DNA of 64,000 bases from Vibrio fortis (lineage in GTDB: Bacteria > Pseudomonadota > Gammaproteobacteria > Enterobacterales > Vibrionaceae). Position 1 is the stretch's first letter. The number at the start of each line of letters is the position of its first letter. Position numbers and translations under genes: made by a program. Under the pieces are notes generated by a model that was not told the DNA's origin, made no database searches, and saw only the letters and a program-made list of their open reading frames with translations. Location of the stretch: the NCBI RefSeq assembly GCF_000695685.1, contig NZ_JFFR01000031.1, forward strand, positions 1 to 64,000, given 5' to 3'. Shown here piece after piece: positions 1-7,506 of this stretch.

Positions 1-62
1 ATAAAAGCGAAAACAAACTTAGTGATATTCATCAACGAGTGCCCACACAGATTGATAGGTTT

Positions 63-77
63 AAATTGTTAAAGAGC
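63..77 (-). promoter_or_regulatory. rRNA operon leader boxA antitermination site
   Basis: On the minus strand this reads GCTCTTTAACAATTT, the boxA-type element of rRNA leaders bound by the Nus antitermination factors. It is followed, towards position 1, by a stretch typical of the vibrio/enterobacterial 16S leader (AATCTGTGTGGGCACTCG). The 16S gene itself must lie just left of the window, so only the leader is seen here. Confidence 0.85.
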
Positions 78-118
78 TTTTCTTCGTTGTGACTTGCATC
101 ACTTCGGAAGAGGCGGCC

Positions 119-146
119 ATTCTAGCGACTTAATTCTCAGTGTCAA
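119..146 (-). promoter_or_regulatory. rRNA operon promoter P2
   Basis: Minus strand: -35 TTGACA (141-146), 16-base spacer, -10 TAGAAT (119-124), followed by a GC-rich discriminator (GGCCGCC). It lies about 40 bases before the boxA element and points into the rRNA operon left of the window, as expected for the proximal rrn promoter. Confidence 0.85.
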
Positions 147-267
147 ACACTTTTTGAAAATTAATTTCTACTTTCTAAAAGTAGAAGCGAAATATCGCTT
201 TAAGCTAGTTGCCGAACTAACATTCTTCGCTGAAGCCTTGTGGCGTCTGCCGTGTCAGTGAGGCGGC

Positions 268-315
268 ATTATAGAGATGCTCCTCACATTGGCAAGCATT
301 TATTGAAGAAAAATA
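268..315 (-). promoter_or_regulatory. rRNA operon promoter P1 with UP-like element
   Basis: Minus strand: -35 TTGCCA (290-295), 16-base spacer, consensus -10 TATAAT (268-273), then a GCCGCCTC discriminator of the type linked to ppGpp/DksA and growth-rate control. The region just upstream of -35 (roughly 300-325) is A/T-rich like an UP element. P1 is about 150 bases upstream of P2, the usual tandem rrn arrangement. Confidence 0.85.
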
Positions 316-404
316 GAAAAATAGAGGCTAAGCGACCAAATAACGCTCAAAGGTTTATTTGTACAAAAATATACGCATTTTTATACAAAATACTCACAGC
401 ACCC

Positions 405-413
405 TGTGGATAA
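405..413 (-). promoter_or_regulatory. Perfect DnaA box
   Basis: The minus strand reads TTATCCACA, the strict consensus 9-mer bound by DnaA. It sits between the end of the HD-GYP gene and the rRNA P1 promoter. It is a single box, so it is not an origin. Whether DnaA acts here on the rrn promoter is inference only. Confidence 0.5.
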
Positions 414-414
414 G

Positions 415-1668
415 TTAGGCGTTATTATCGAAAAAGTACGTAATCCTAGCTCTTGGATTTAAGTACTCTTGTACTTGTTGCGGCAGTTTGCTTGGATGAA
501 CCGCACTAGAGATCTTTATATCTTTACTTGCTAGATCGATGATCGGAGCTTGAGTGCTAGGTACACTCGGATCATAAATCAAAACATTAGGGTAAAGGAT
601 ATGATCTGCATTTACTGAGATAACAATACCGATAGAGTCATTGGATAACTGAACTACCGTCCCTGGAGGATACACTCCCATTAACTTAACCAAATGATTC
701 AAGTTCTCGTGGCTATATAGGTGCTTACAACTCTTATATAGGTGAGACAACGCTAAATATGGAATTTTTTGATCCGCTGGAATCCTATTGTGGCACAGGG
801 AATCAAAAGCATTCGCCACGGCGACAACTTTGGCGAACTCATCGATCTCATTTTCTTTGAGCCCTTCAGGGTATCCAGAACCATCATTCATTTCGTGATG
901 CTGAGCAATCACTTTATGAACGCTTTCAGGCATACCTTCTATAGCACCCACAATATCTACACCGTATTTGGTATGCAGCTTTAAGTAGTTTGCTTCTGGC
1001 ACAGTCAGAGCGGTTTGCTTTCGAAGAATAGCCACTGGGATTTTCACTTTGCCGATATCATGGAAAAGTGCACCCAACGCCAACTCTTTTAATTGCTCAC
1101 TACTATACCCTTTAGCTTTACCGATCATTAAAGCAATGACCGAGACATTAAGTGAGTGAAAATAGAGGTCTTCAAATTCACCCTTACCCGTCATTAAATG
1201 CAGTGAAACATTATCATCACTCAAAAACTTATCGACGATATCATCAACTAAAGACTTTACTTCTTCAGCGGCATCTAAAGGACGATTTCTGATTTTGGTC
1301 ATAATGGCGCGCATTCGAGCGAGAGAGCGTTCAAACTCTTTTTCACAATGACTCACTTTACGACGGTAAGAGCTCAAAGTTTCGATTCGCTCACGCTTAT
1401 GTTTCCACATAGCCTCAGCTTCTAACGAAACGTCTGACATTTCATCTAGAGGTTCTAAAGCGGCTTGTTCTACAGGTAGAGGTGTCGTATCGCTCTGATT
1501 AGGATTTATATAGACGTGCTTAATGCCGAGATGACGAATGACTCGAACTTGCTCTTCATCTTTGATTTTAAAGCTATTAAATAAAAATGGGTGTTCATTC
1601 CACTTAACCGGTAATCGTATGTGTAGGCCCGGCTGAATACGGTCCACTGTAATCTTTATGCTGCCCAT
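415..1668 (-). CDS. HD-GYP domain c-di-GMP phosphodiesterase with DUF3391 N-terminus
   Basis: This 417-residue cytoplasmic protein is predicted to hydrolyse cyclic di-GMP. Residues 1-60 resemble the DUF3391 domain often found before HD-GYP domains. A charged, probably helical linker follows (about 80-130), then the HD-GYP domain (about 165-310). The metal-binding pair HD is at 203-204 (HDIGK), with HHE at 257-259 and the GYP signature in DGSGYP (262-267), so the catalytic site looks intact. A C-terminal segment of about 90 residues carries no catalytic motif. No transmembrane segment is seen. The ATG at 1668 has no strong ribosome site, but the N-terminus fits the family. It stands alone, close to the rRNA promoters and on the same strand. 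Confidence 0.9.
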   Translation of the reverse strand: MGSIKITVDRIQPGLHIRLPVKWNEHPFLFNSFKIKDEEQVRVIRHLGIKHVYINPNQSDTTPLPVEQAALEPLDEMSDVSLEAEAMWKHKRERIETLSSYRRKVSHCEKEFERSLARMRAIMTKIRNRPLDAAEEVKSLVDDIVDKFLSDDNVSLHLMTGKGEFEDLYFHSLNVSVIALMIGKAKGYSSEQLKELALGALFHDIGKVKIPVAILRKQTALTVPEANYLKLHTKYGVDIVGAIEGMPESVHKVIAQHHEMNDGSGYPEGLKENEIDEFAKVVAVANAFDSLCHNRIPADQKIPYLALSHLYKSCKHLYSHENLNHLVKLMGVYPPGTVVQLSNDSIGIVISVNADHILYPNVLIYDPSVPSTQAPIIDLASKDIKISSAVHPSKLPQQVQEYLNPRARITYFFDNNA

Positions 1669-1750
1669 TTTATATATAACTTTGATTATAAAACTCTATT
1701 TATAATTCTAATCAAATGGGACAGCAATTTCATTATGCAACTCTACACAC

Positions 1751-2158
1751 TTAGTTCATTGAATCGCAATGTATCATCCAGCGAATACCAAACTTGTCTT
1801 CTACTTTGCCGAACCTCGCTCCCCAAAAAGTATCCGCTAATGGCATCATTACTCTGCCGCCCTGCTTCAAACTCTCAAAGATCTGCTCCTGCGTGGCTGT
1901 ATCGTCCGTCACTAATGAGAGCGCGAGGTTATTACCTTGTAATTCTTTAGCATGAACGCCATCGGACATCATTAGCTTCATACCAAAGGCTTCAAATTCT
2001 GAGTGCATAATCCAATCAGGTTCTGCCCCTTCGACCACTTGCGGTGCATCTTTAAAATATTGCTTAGATAGGATGACGCCACCAAAACATTTTCTATAAA
2101 ACTCTAAAGCTTCGTCGCAGCGTCCATCAAAAAAAAGGTAGGGGGTCAGTTTCAGCAT
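1751..2158 (-). CDS. VOC/PhnB-like glyoxalase-fold protein
   Basis: A 135-residue protein of the vicinal-oxygen-chelate superfamily, PhnB/YjdN-like branch. It shows the typical opening (LTPYLFFDGRCDEALEFY), a central segment around residues 50-65 (IMHSEFEAFGMKLMMSD) and the closing DKFGIRWMIH motif. Family members form dimers with a metal- or substrate-binding cleft; the substrate cannot be told from sequence. The start is preceded on the minus strand by AGGAGATAT, a good ribosome-binding site. It is probably a single-gene unit, with its 3' end facing the HD-GYP gene. Confidence 0.85.
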   Translation of the reverse strand: MLKLTPYLFFDGRCDEALEFYRKCFGGVILSKQYFKDAPQVVEGAEPDWIMHSEFEAFGMKLMMSDGVHAKELQGNNLALSLVTDDTATQEQIFESLKQGGRVMMPLADTFWGARFGKVEDKFGIRWMIHCDSMN

Positions 2159-2262
2159 AGATATCTCCTTGTTGTCTATTTAAAACATAGACAACAGAAG
2201 ACAAATTGAAAGGTAATCTTATGATTTATTTAGGATAAAATTCGTATTACTTAGGGGAAAAC

Positions 2263-3225
2263 CTATTCGAATGGGAACAAAGACGTTTGATTACGCCCAG
2301 ATTGCTTCGAACGATAGAGTGCCTTATCTGCAGATTCCAACCACTCCAAATGGCTAGCAATACAAGAAGAAAGCTCACATACACCCAAGCTAACAGTAAA
2401 ATTAATCGGACCAGATGAGGTATCAACCACGTACTTTTCGACTCTTTTACGCAGCCGCTCAGCAAAATAAAGTGCCTGATCAGCCGTCGTACCAGGAAGC
2501 AGCACCGTAAACTCTTCTCCTCCATAACGACCACATAAGTCTGAGTTTCTTGCTGTTTTTTTCAGTAACCGTGCTGTTTGTCGGATAACCTCATCGCCAG
2601 CACCATGACCGTAGGTATCATTAACATTCTTAAAGTGGTCGATATCAAAGATCACTAATGCAGACGGCTGAGAAAGCAACTTTGCGCTTTCGTACTCTCG
2701 AGCTAAGCAAGACTCCCAATATGCTCGGTTGAATAACCCCGTTAGTCCATCTGTACGACTCATCGTTGACAAGCGCTCATTTGAATCACGCAGTTGCAGT
2801 TTGCTACTCGCCACATCCGATACATCCTGTACCATCAGACAGACGTGAGATACCCGACCATTCAACGACGTTAAAGGCGTCATCACTAGGTTTTGATACA
2901 TATTGATGCGTTGATGTGACAACGGAGAGTAGTTTTTGAAATCAAAGATATGCGGTCTATCTTCCCAGTTTGAAAAGATTCGACTTTTTAGTTCACTGCA
3001 GGCGGATATTTGAGCCTTAAGCCACTCTTGAGGAAGGTTAGGGACGACATCAAATAAGTTTTGATGAAGGATTCTGTCACCGTTGATGCCGCTGTAGCTC
3101 TGCATAAAGCTATTCCACAAACACACATTATGCTCGAGATCTAGCACCACCAGCCCGACATCAATAGTATCCATGACTTGCAAAGCCCAATGTAACTCAT
3201 CCATTTCGAAGGTGATCTGACTCAT
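2263..3225 (-). CDS. PAS-GGDEF diguanylate cyclase
   Basis: A 320-residue predicted diguanylate cyclase that would make cyclic di-GMP from two GTP. A PAS-like sensory domain occupies about residues 10-135, followed by a short helical linker and a GGDEF domain (about 150-318). The active-site motif is GGEEF at 235-239, and the magnesium/nucleotide region FDIDHFKNVND is intact. An RxxD inhibitory site (R226 to D229) lies exactly five residues before GGEEF, so product feedback inhibition is likely. No membrane segment is seen. The start overlaps the stop of the upstream response-regulator gene in a TAATG, which suggests translational coupling and a shared pathway. Confidence 0.92.
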   Translation of the reverse strand: MSQITFEMDELHWALQVMDTIDVGLVVLDLEHNVCLWNSFMQSYSGINGDRILHQNLFDVVPNLPQEWLKAQISACSELKSRIFSNWEDRPHIFDFKNYSPLSHQRINMYQNLVMTPLTSLNGRVSHVCLMVQDVSDVASSKLQLRDSNERLSTMSRTDGLTGLFNRAYWESCLAREYESAKLLSQPSALVIFDIDHFKNVNDTYGHGAGDEVIRQTARLLKKTARNSDLCGRYGGEEFTVLLPGTTADQALYFAERLRKRVEKYVVDTSSGPINFTVSLGVCELSSCIASHLEWLESADKALYRSKQSGRNQTSLFPFE

Positions 3226-4202
3226 TACAACACCTCCATTAAACGGTATAAAGTCTCAACTGACTCACCGTCTAAAAGCAGTAGCACTTCACATTCAAAA
3301 TCTAAATGCTCTGCCAGGTAAGTAAACTCCACCGTGAATGCACTTTGCTCTACATGATGGATCGACAAAAATTCATCTTGTTCATTTTTAGAAACGGTAA
3401 CAGGTTGACGCAGAGAAAAGTCGACCACCAACTGGCTTGCCAAAGAGTTCAAATAAGTCGAAACCAACAAATTAGCGATGTTGAGAATCATCTCATTGTG
3501 GTTTGATTCGCTCGTCGGAAAGCCTAACGCATGCCCCAGTCCACCAATGTCTTGTCCTCGCATACATACCAAGGACTCGCCATGAATACCATTGCCCACA
3601 AACCGCTGAGTCACCGCATGTACCGAGTCTCTATGCAAGGCATCAGCTATGATCATATTCAGCTCACTCGCTTCAACAATCCCGACATTCGGCACTGGTA
3701 GATCGATAAATTTACCAATACGATCGGAAATCACTGCAGCACCGCGCCCAAGAGCAATATTAGTAACCTCTCGAAACTTACTGAGCGGATCGATATCTGG
3801 CTCTTCTTGAATCGAATGTTGAGATTGGACTGTGGTAGGGTTTTTAAAGACGTAGCTTTGAATAAGGTGAGTCACTTCGTCTTGATTAAATGGCTTAGCG
3901 ATAAACGAAGAAGCGCCAAGCTCCATGCATCGCCTTTTTGCTTCTTGCTGAACATCCCCGGAGATCACCACTACATCGGTACTTATCCCGTAGTCTTGCA
4001 AATACTGGAGCACTTCATAACCGTCCATCTCTGGCATAGTTAGATCAAGAAACATCAGATCGATACTATTTTCAATGACAGTCGCAATCGCTTCACGCCC
4101 GTTTGAACACATGAAGGTAACGATGCCGAAAGCTGCTGGCGAGATACAACGCTGAAGAGACTTTCTTGCTAGAGATGAGTCGTCACAAATGACTATGTTC
4201 AT
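3225..4202 (-). CDS. Response regulator with C-terminal CheC/CheX-like domain
   Basis: A 325-residue protein starting at MNIVICDDS. Residues 1-120 form a receiver domain with acidic pocket D7/D8, phosphoacceptor D53 (FLDLTMPEMDG) and a conserved lysine in the AKPF motif. After a linker, residues about 145-320 resemble a CheC/CheX-type domain, including a segment EMILNIANLLVSTYLN. The E-to-N spacing there differs from the canonical S-x3-E-x2-N phosphatase motif, so activity is uncertain. A longer reading frame from a TTG at 4250 exists, but the ATG at 4202 begins exactly where receiver domains begin. Its stop overlaps the start of the PAS-GGDEF gene, so the two are probably one operon. No histidine kinase is encoded nearby. 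Confidence 0.82.
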   Translation of the reverse strand: MNIVICDDSSLARKSLQRCISPAAFGIVTFMCSNGREAIATVIENSIDLMFLDLTMPEMDGYEVLQYLQDYGISTDVVVISGDVQQEAKRRCMELGASSFIAKPFNQDEVTHLIQSYVFKNPTTVQSQHSIQEEPDIDPLSKFREVTNIALGRGAAVISDRIGKFIDLPVPNVGIVEASELNMIIADALHRDSVHAVTQRFVGNGIHGESLVCMRGQDIGGLGHALGFPTSESNHNEMILNIANLLVSTYLNSLASQLVVDFSLRQPVTVSKNEQDEFLSIHHVEQSAFTVEFTYLAEHLDFECEVLLLLDGESVETLYRLMEVL

Positions 4203-4250
4203 GCCAATACTCGTATTTACGCGTAAGATTGAGAGCTTGTAGCAGAACAA

Positions 4251-4572
4251 GACTCGCGATTGGATCTATCTGTTGTTCAAAACAATGCAAATATCAGCTT
4301 CAAAAGCTATTGTTTATACAAACGCTAAACTCTCGAGCATTATTTAAAGAAATTATGACAGCATTATTATGATACAAAGCAGGAATGATACCAGTTTCAC
4401 CTCTCCCCTTCTAAAGCGCACCTCTTAGTTTTCCCTCTCATTAATTATAGAACTATCAATAATTAGTAAGATCTTGCTTCCATTTATCAAACAAATGAAG
4501 AATCAATAAAAACTCATGGATGAAAAAAAAGTCTAAGCGACTCACGCCTAGACTTACTACTTTATATACCGT
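4251..4572. other. Intergenic region (322 bases)
   Basis: A/T-rich spacer that should hold the promoter of the response-regulator/cyclase operon on its left side and the terminator of the 4573-4914 gene on its right. I found no convincing small reading frame with a ribosome site and no RNA gene. Confidence 0.5.
4522..4555 (-). terminator. Rho-independent terminator of the small secreted protein gene
   Basis: Minus strand: stem GTCTAGGCG / CGCTTAGAC with a five-base loop, followed directly by a run of T. It lies about 20 bases after the stop of the gene at 4573-4914. Confidence 0.85.
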
Positions 4573-4914
4573 TTAAAAACCATATTTTTGTTTGATTGGC
4601 TCGCAGACCAATTTGTATCTCGCATCGGCAGCTTCAACACCAACAAACTCTACCATTGCTTCTGAGTACCCCATGGCAGTACCAAACTCTTCCATAATAT
4701 ATGGATCTTCTTTAACGCTCTTAGTTCGCTCTTTGGATAGCTCAACAATAAATTTTGCGTAATCTTGGTTTTTATCTAGCCCTGCCGCCCAACCAAAACA
4801 ATGCGCTGCATCTTGTTTCGGAAACTCATTAAAGTCTTCGCCTTTTACCTCTGCCATAGCGGTACCAGCTGTTAGTGCTGCGATTAGAGAAATGCCTAAA
4901 ACTCGTCTTTTCAT
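4573..4914 (-). CDS. Small secreted protein of unknown function
   Basis: 113 residues. The first 21 form a clear Sec signal peptide (MKRR, hydrophobic core, cleavage after AMA), leaving a mature periplasmic protein of about 92 residues. The mature part is mixed charged/hydrophobic with two cysteines (in AHCFGW and KLVCEP) that could form one disulfide. I do not recognise the family and assign no function. It has its own terminator and lies divergent from phoD, so it is probably monocistronic. Confidence 0.75.
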   Translation of the reverse strand: MKRRVLGISLIAALTAGTAMAEVKGEDFNEFPKQDAAHCFGWAAGLDKNQDYAKFIVELSKERTKSVKEDPYIMEEFGTAMGYSEAMVEFVGVEAADARYKLVCEPIKQKYGF

Positions 4915-5254
4915 ATTGTTTGCCTCATGTCTGAATATGAAGCTATATTATTCCCCAACGTATGAATCAGGCCTGAACACATTTGTTATATTTATCTTTG
5001 CCCCCCCCTGCACTTCCATGCCTTCTATATTGACCCTATGAATCAATTTTCAATTTGTTGGAACTGTGATGAATATAGAGTATTTGCACTTAATTTAACA
5101 AAAATTTAACAAGTAAAAATGCAATTGTCATAACTAGCTTCTAAGTTAATGTTTTTTAGAGTAATTAACCAAACACCTTCAATACCTAAGTTGGCTCATT
5201 ACTCCGCGCTGGAAAACGCGCATCAATAAAAACACAAAAACAAAGGAAGTTACT
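4915..5254. other. Divergent promoter region with a C8 tract
   Basis: This 340-base A/T-rich region separates the small secreted protein gene (left) from phoD (right). It contains a run of eight C at 5001-5008, two TTTAACA copies spaced 11 bases apart near 5094-5110, and a TTGTCATAA half-site near 5125-5135 that faintly recalls a Pho box. The second half of a Pho box is not convincing, so PhoB control is only a possibility. No small gene was found. Confidence 0.4.
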
Positions 5255-6931
5255 ATGTCATTGTCTCGCAGAGACTTTATAAAAGTCGTCTCTTCAGGAG
5301 CCGTTGCTACTACACTGACTGCTTGTGGGAGTGACGATAACAACACCGCCGCTGCAGCTTCATTCGAGCATGGTATTGCCAGTGGTGACCCAACTCAAAC
5401 TCAAGTGATTATTTGGACTCGAGTAACCACCGCAGCCAGCTACCTAGACGTAACATGGCAGATCTCAAGATCTGAAGATTTTTCAATCATTGAGCAAAGC
5501 GGTACTTTTGCCACGGACACGAGTCGAGATTTTACGGTTAAGGTCGATGTGCAAAACCTCAACCCGAATACTCAGTATTACTACCGCTTTATGGTGGGCG
5601 AGAACACCAGTAGCGTTGGGATGACACAGACTCTACCTGAGGGCAGCGTGGATAAAGCATCCATAGCTGTCGTGTCTTGCGCAAATTATCCCGCCGGTTA
5701 TTTCAACGTCTATAAAGAGATTCTTAAGCAGAATCAAACAGAGTCGTTCGATATAGTTTTACATCTTGGTGACTACATCTACGAATATGGCGCCGATGGT
5801 TATGCCAGTGAAGATGCCGCTAAGTTGGAGCGTGAACCAAGTAAAGGCACCGAATGCATTACTATAGATGACTATCGAAAGCGCTATGCTCAATACCGCC
5901 AAGATCAAGACCTCCAAGCTTTACATGCTGCATTGCCAATGATTGCGGTTTGGGATGACCATGAACTCGCGAATGACGCATGGAAAAATGGTGCAGAAAA
6001 CCACCAAGATGATGAAGGTAATTTTATCGACAGACGCGCCGCCGCCGCCGCAGCGTGGACTGAGTGGTTACCAGTTCGCGAGAATACCTTCTCGAATATG
6101 TTAATTTATCGTCAGTTCTCGTTTGGTGATTTGATCAACCTAATGATGCTCGATACTCGCTTAGTTGGGCGAGATCAGCCATTGGACTACTTTTCGCTTA
6201 GCGCACCGACGATGGAGGCGATTGGCGGACTCGTTGCACAATCACGCAGTGCTGATAGGGAGTTACTTGGCACTGAACAACTGGCTTGGTTGATGAATGC
6301 GTTTAACAGCCAAGATGCCAAGTGGAACGTTCTTGGGCAACAAGTTCTTATGTCCCGTATGGAACTTCCGAGCTCGGTTATGTTGGCAATGTTTCAGCTA
6401 TTCAATGCCACAGACGAGCAGAAAATGGATGCACTTCTCGCGGTGAACAATGCGATTTCAAATTACCTTGCAGATCCAAGTTCAGATACGATTAAGCTGC
6501 CATACAATCTCGATTCTTGGGATGGGTACTATGTTGAACGAGAACGAGTGTACCAGATAGTCAAAGCGAGTGAGGGTCACTTTGTTTGCTTAGCAGGTGA
6601 TACACACAATGCATGGACCAGTGAGTTAAAGGACGTGTCCAATAACCCTGTTGGTGTTGAGTTTGCGACAAGTTCGGTTAGCTCTCCAGGCTTAGAAGAA
6701 TATTTAGCGCTAGAACCTGTTGCCATCGCACAAATGGAGTACACATTGCCGCATTTGGTCTCTGAGTTGCAATGGACAGACATTAAACAGCGCGGCTTTA
6801 TGCGTGTAACCTTTACACCAGACAAAGCACAATCTACTTGGTACATGCTCTCTAGTGTTAAAGATAAAAACTATCAAGTGACCACAAAGATGGCATCAAC
6901 AGCAGATGGTGTCACACTCACTCTTGAATAA
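5255..6931 (+). CDS. phoD: PhoD-family alkaline phosphatase/phosphodiesterase, Tat-exported lipoprotein
   Basis: This 558-residue enzyme is predicted to hydrolyse phosphate esters outside the cytoplasm. The N-terminus carries a twin-arginine signal (SRRDFIK) followed by a lipobox-like LTAC, so it is probably Tat-exported and lipid-anchored at C24. An N-terminal Ig-like PhoD domain covers about residues 35-130 (NPNTQYYYRF). The metallophosphatase domain shows HLGDYIYEYG (about 169-178), WDDHELANDAW (about 232-242) and LAGDTHNAW (about 446), the metal-ligand motifs of the family. The start has a clear GGAAG ribosome site. It ends just before a strong hairpin. A phosphate-starvation promoter would be expected but is not clear. 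Confidence 0.9.
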   Translation: MSLSRRDFIKVVSSGAVATTLTACGSDDNNTAAAASFEHGIASGDPTQTQVIIWTRVTTAASYLDVTWQISRSEDFSIIEQSGTFATDTSRDFTVKVDVQNLNPNTQYYYRFMVGENTSSVGMTQTLPEGSVDKASIAVVSCANYPAGYFNVYKEILKQNQTESFDIVLHLGDYIYEYGADGYASEDAAKLEREPSKGTECITIDDYRKRYAQYRQDQDLQALHAALPMIAVWDDHELANDAWKNGAENHQDDEGNFIDRRAAAAAAWTEWLPVRENTFSNMLIYRQFSFGDLINLMMLDTRLVGRDQPLDYFSLSAPTMEAIGGLVAQSRSADRELLGTEQLAWLMNAFNSQDAKWNVLGQQVLMSRMELPSSVMLAMFQLFNATDEQKMDALLAVNNAISNYLADPSSDTIKLPYNLDSWDGYYVERERVYQIVKASEGHFVCLAGDTHNAWTSELKDVSNNPVGVEFATSSVSSPGLEEYLALEPVAIAQMEYTLPHLVSELQWTDIKQRGFMRVTFTPDKAQSTWYMLSSVKDKNYQVTTKMASTADGVTLTLE

Positions 6932-6975
6932 GATTTTAACTCATTTTTCTTGAACGCTTTCCATGCGCCAAATAC

Positions 6976-7007
6976 AACAAAGCCCCGACGTGAGTCGAGG
7001 CTTTGTT
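6976..7007 (+). terminator. Terminator of phoD (CAAAGCC hairpin)
   Basis: Stem AACAAAGCCCCGAC / GTCGAGGCTTTGTT with a four-base loop, followed by ATTTAAAT. It lies about 45 bases after the phoD stop. A diverged copy of the same hairpin is at 7208-7237 inside the second repeat unit. Confidence 0.8.
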
Positions 7008-7017
7008 ATTTAAATAT

Positions 7018-7064
7018 GATACCAGTAGGTGACTTGACTGGGCTTGCATTCAAGCCGACACGCT
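7018..7064 (-). pseudogene. Decayed tRNA-Leu 3' end (remnant 3)
   Basis: Minus strand ends in CCTACTGGTATCA, two changes from the real CCTACCGGTACCA end. As in the copy at 7247-7293, the T arm is interrupted by the palindrome GGCTTGAATGCAAGCC. There is no acceptor 5' strand, D arm or anticodon arm, so no tRNA can be made. Confidence 0.65.
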
Positions 7065-7096
7065 AGATTTCAAATTCACAAACGCCCAAAACGACG

Positions 7097-7121
7097 AAAG
7101 GTCGCTATAAAAGCGACCTTT
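7097..7121 (-). terminator. GGTCGC hairpin, copy A
   Basis: Stem AAAGGTCGC / GCGACCTTT with a seven-base loop. Sequence and setting are identical to the hairpin that follows the intact tRNA-Leu at 7327-7351. The T-run after it on the minus strand is short (TTTCGTCGTTTT), so terminator strength is uncertain. Confidence 0.6.
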
Positions 7122-7128
7122 CTATATA

Positions 7129-7187
7129 TGGTACCGGTTAGGCGGACTGATTGGACAGGCATTCCTGCCGCCACCGCGAAGGCAACG
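7129..7187 (-). pseudogene. Decayed tRNA-Leu 3' half (remnant 2)
   Basis: Minus strand reads CGTTGCCTTCG, GGTGGCGG, then an insertion, then GTCCGCCTAACCGGTACCA. It therefore matches the variable arm, T stem and CCA end of the intact tRNA-Leu at 7359-7443, with one extra A. The T loop is replaced by a palindromic insertion containing GGAATGCC. It cannot fold as a tRNA. Confidence 0.75.
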
Positions 7188-7246
7188 CTTTCCAAGCCCC
7201 AGATACAACAAAGCCCCAACTTTCGTTGAGGCTCTGTCTTAAAATA

Positions 7247-7293
7247 TGGTACCGGTAGGTGACTTGACTGGGCTTGCATTCAAGCCGACACGC
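7247..7293 (-). pseudogene. Decayed tRNA-Leu 3' end (remnant 1)
   Basis: Minus strand carries AGCGTGTCGG, then the palindrome-bearing insertion CTTGAATGCAAGCCCAG, then TCAAGTC and CCTACCGGTACCA. Removing the insertion restores most of the T arm and acceptor 3' strand of the neighbouring tRNA-Leu. It is a remnant, not a functional tRNA. Confidence 0.7.
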
Positions 7294-7326
7294 TAGGTTT
7301 CAAATTCACAAACGCCCGAAACGACG

Positions 7327-7351
7327 AAAGGTCGCTATAAAAGCGACCTTT
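7327..7351 (-). terminator. Hairpin downstream of tRNA-Leu
   Basis: Stem AAAGGTCGC / GCGACCTTT just eight bases past the CCA end of the tRNA. It is the likely terminator of the tRNA transcript, although the following T-run is broken. Confidence 0.65.
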
Positions 7352-7358
7352 CTATATA

Positions 7359-7443
7359 TGGTACCGGTAGGCGGACTTGAACCGCCACGCCCGAAGGCAA
7401 CGGATTTTGAATCCGTCGTGTATACCAATTTCACCATACCGGC
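7359..7443 (-). tRNA. tRNA-Leu (anticodon CAA)
   Basis: An 85-base gene that folds as a class II tRNA with a long variable arm. The acceptor stem pairs GCCGGTA with TACCGGT and the CCA end is encoded. The anticodon stem-loop is ACGGA-TTCAAAA-TCCGT, placing anticodon CAA at 7407-7409 (reads UUG codons). The T arm GGCGG-TTCAAGT-CCGCC is intact, unlike the decayed copies downstream. Confidence 0.95.
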
Positions 7444-7478
7444 ATTATCTGGGGGCTATTGCCCTTTCGATGCTTGGC

Positions 7479-7506
7479 ATTATACGTATGCTTATGAATG
7501 TCGCAA
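7479..7506 (-). promoter_or_regulatory. Promoter of tRNA-Leu
   Basis: Minus strand: -35 TTGCGA (7501-7506), 16-base spacer, -10 TATAAT (7479-7484), followed by a G/C-rich start region (GCCAAGC), typical of stable-RNA promoters. It lies about 35 bases before the tRNA. Confidence 0.8.

Larger units (their letters stand above)
6953..7142. repeat. Tandem 230-base repeat, copy A
   Basis: This segment matches 7184-7371 base for base over most of its length, at a period of about 230. Each copy holds, in plus orientation, AACGCTTTCC, a CAAAGCC hairpin, a decayed tRNA-Leu 3' end, and a GGTCGC hairpin, and ends in TATGGTACCGGT. The rightmost copy runs into the intact tRNA-Leu gene, so the unit probably arose by duplication of the tRNA 3' half plus its terminator region. 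Confidence 0.85.
7184..7371. repeat. Tandem 230-base repeat, copy B
   Basis: Second copy of the unit described at 6953-7142. Its last bases coincide with the 3' end of the intact tRNA-Leu gene, which marks the tRNA as the probable source. Confidence 0.85.

Noticed and set aside
5094..5135. Possible Pho box before phoD
   Set aside because: Only one TGTCATAA half is good; the second half does not match, so PhoB control was not called.
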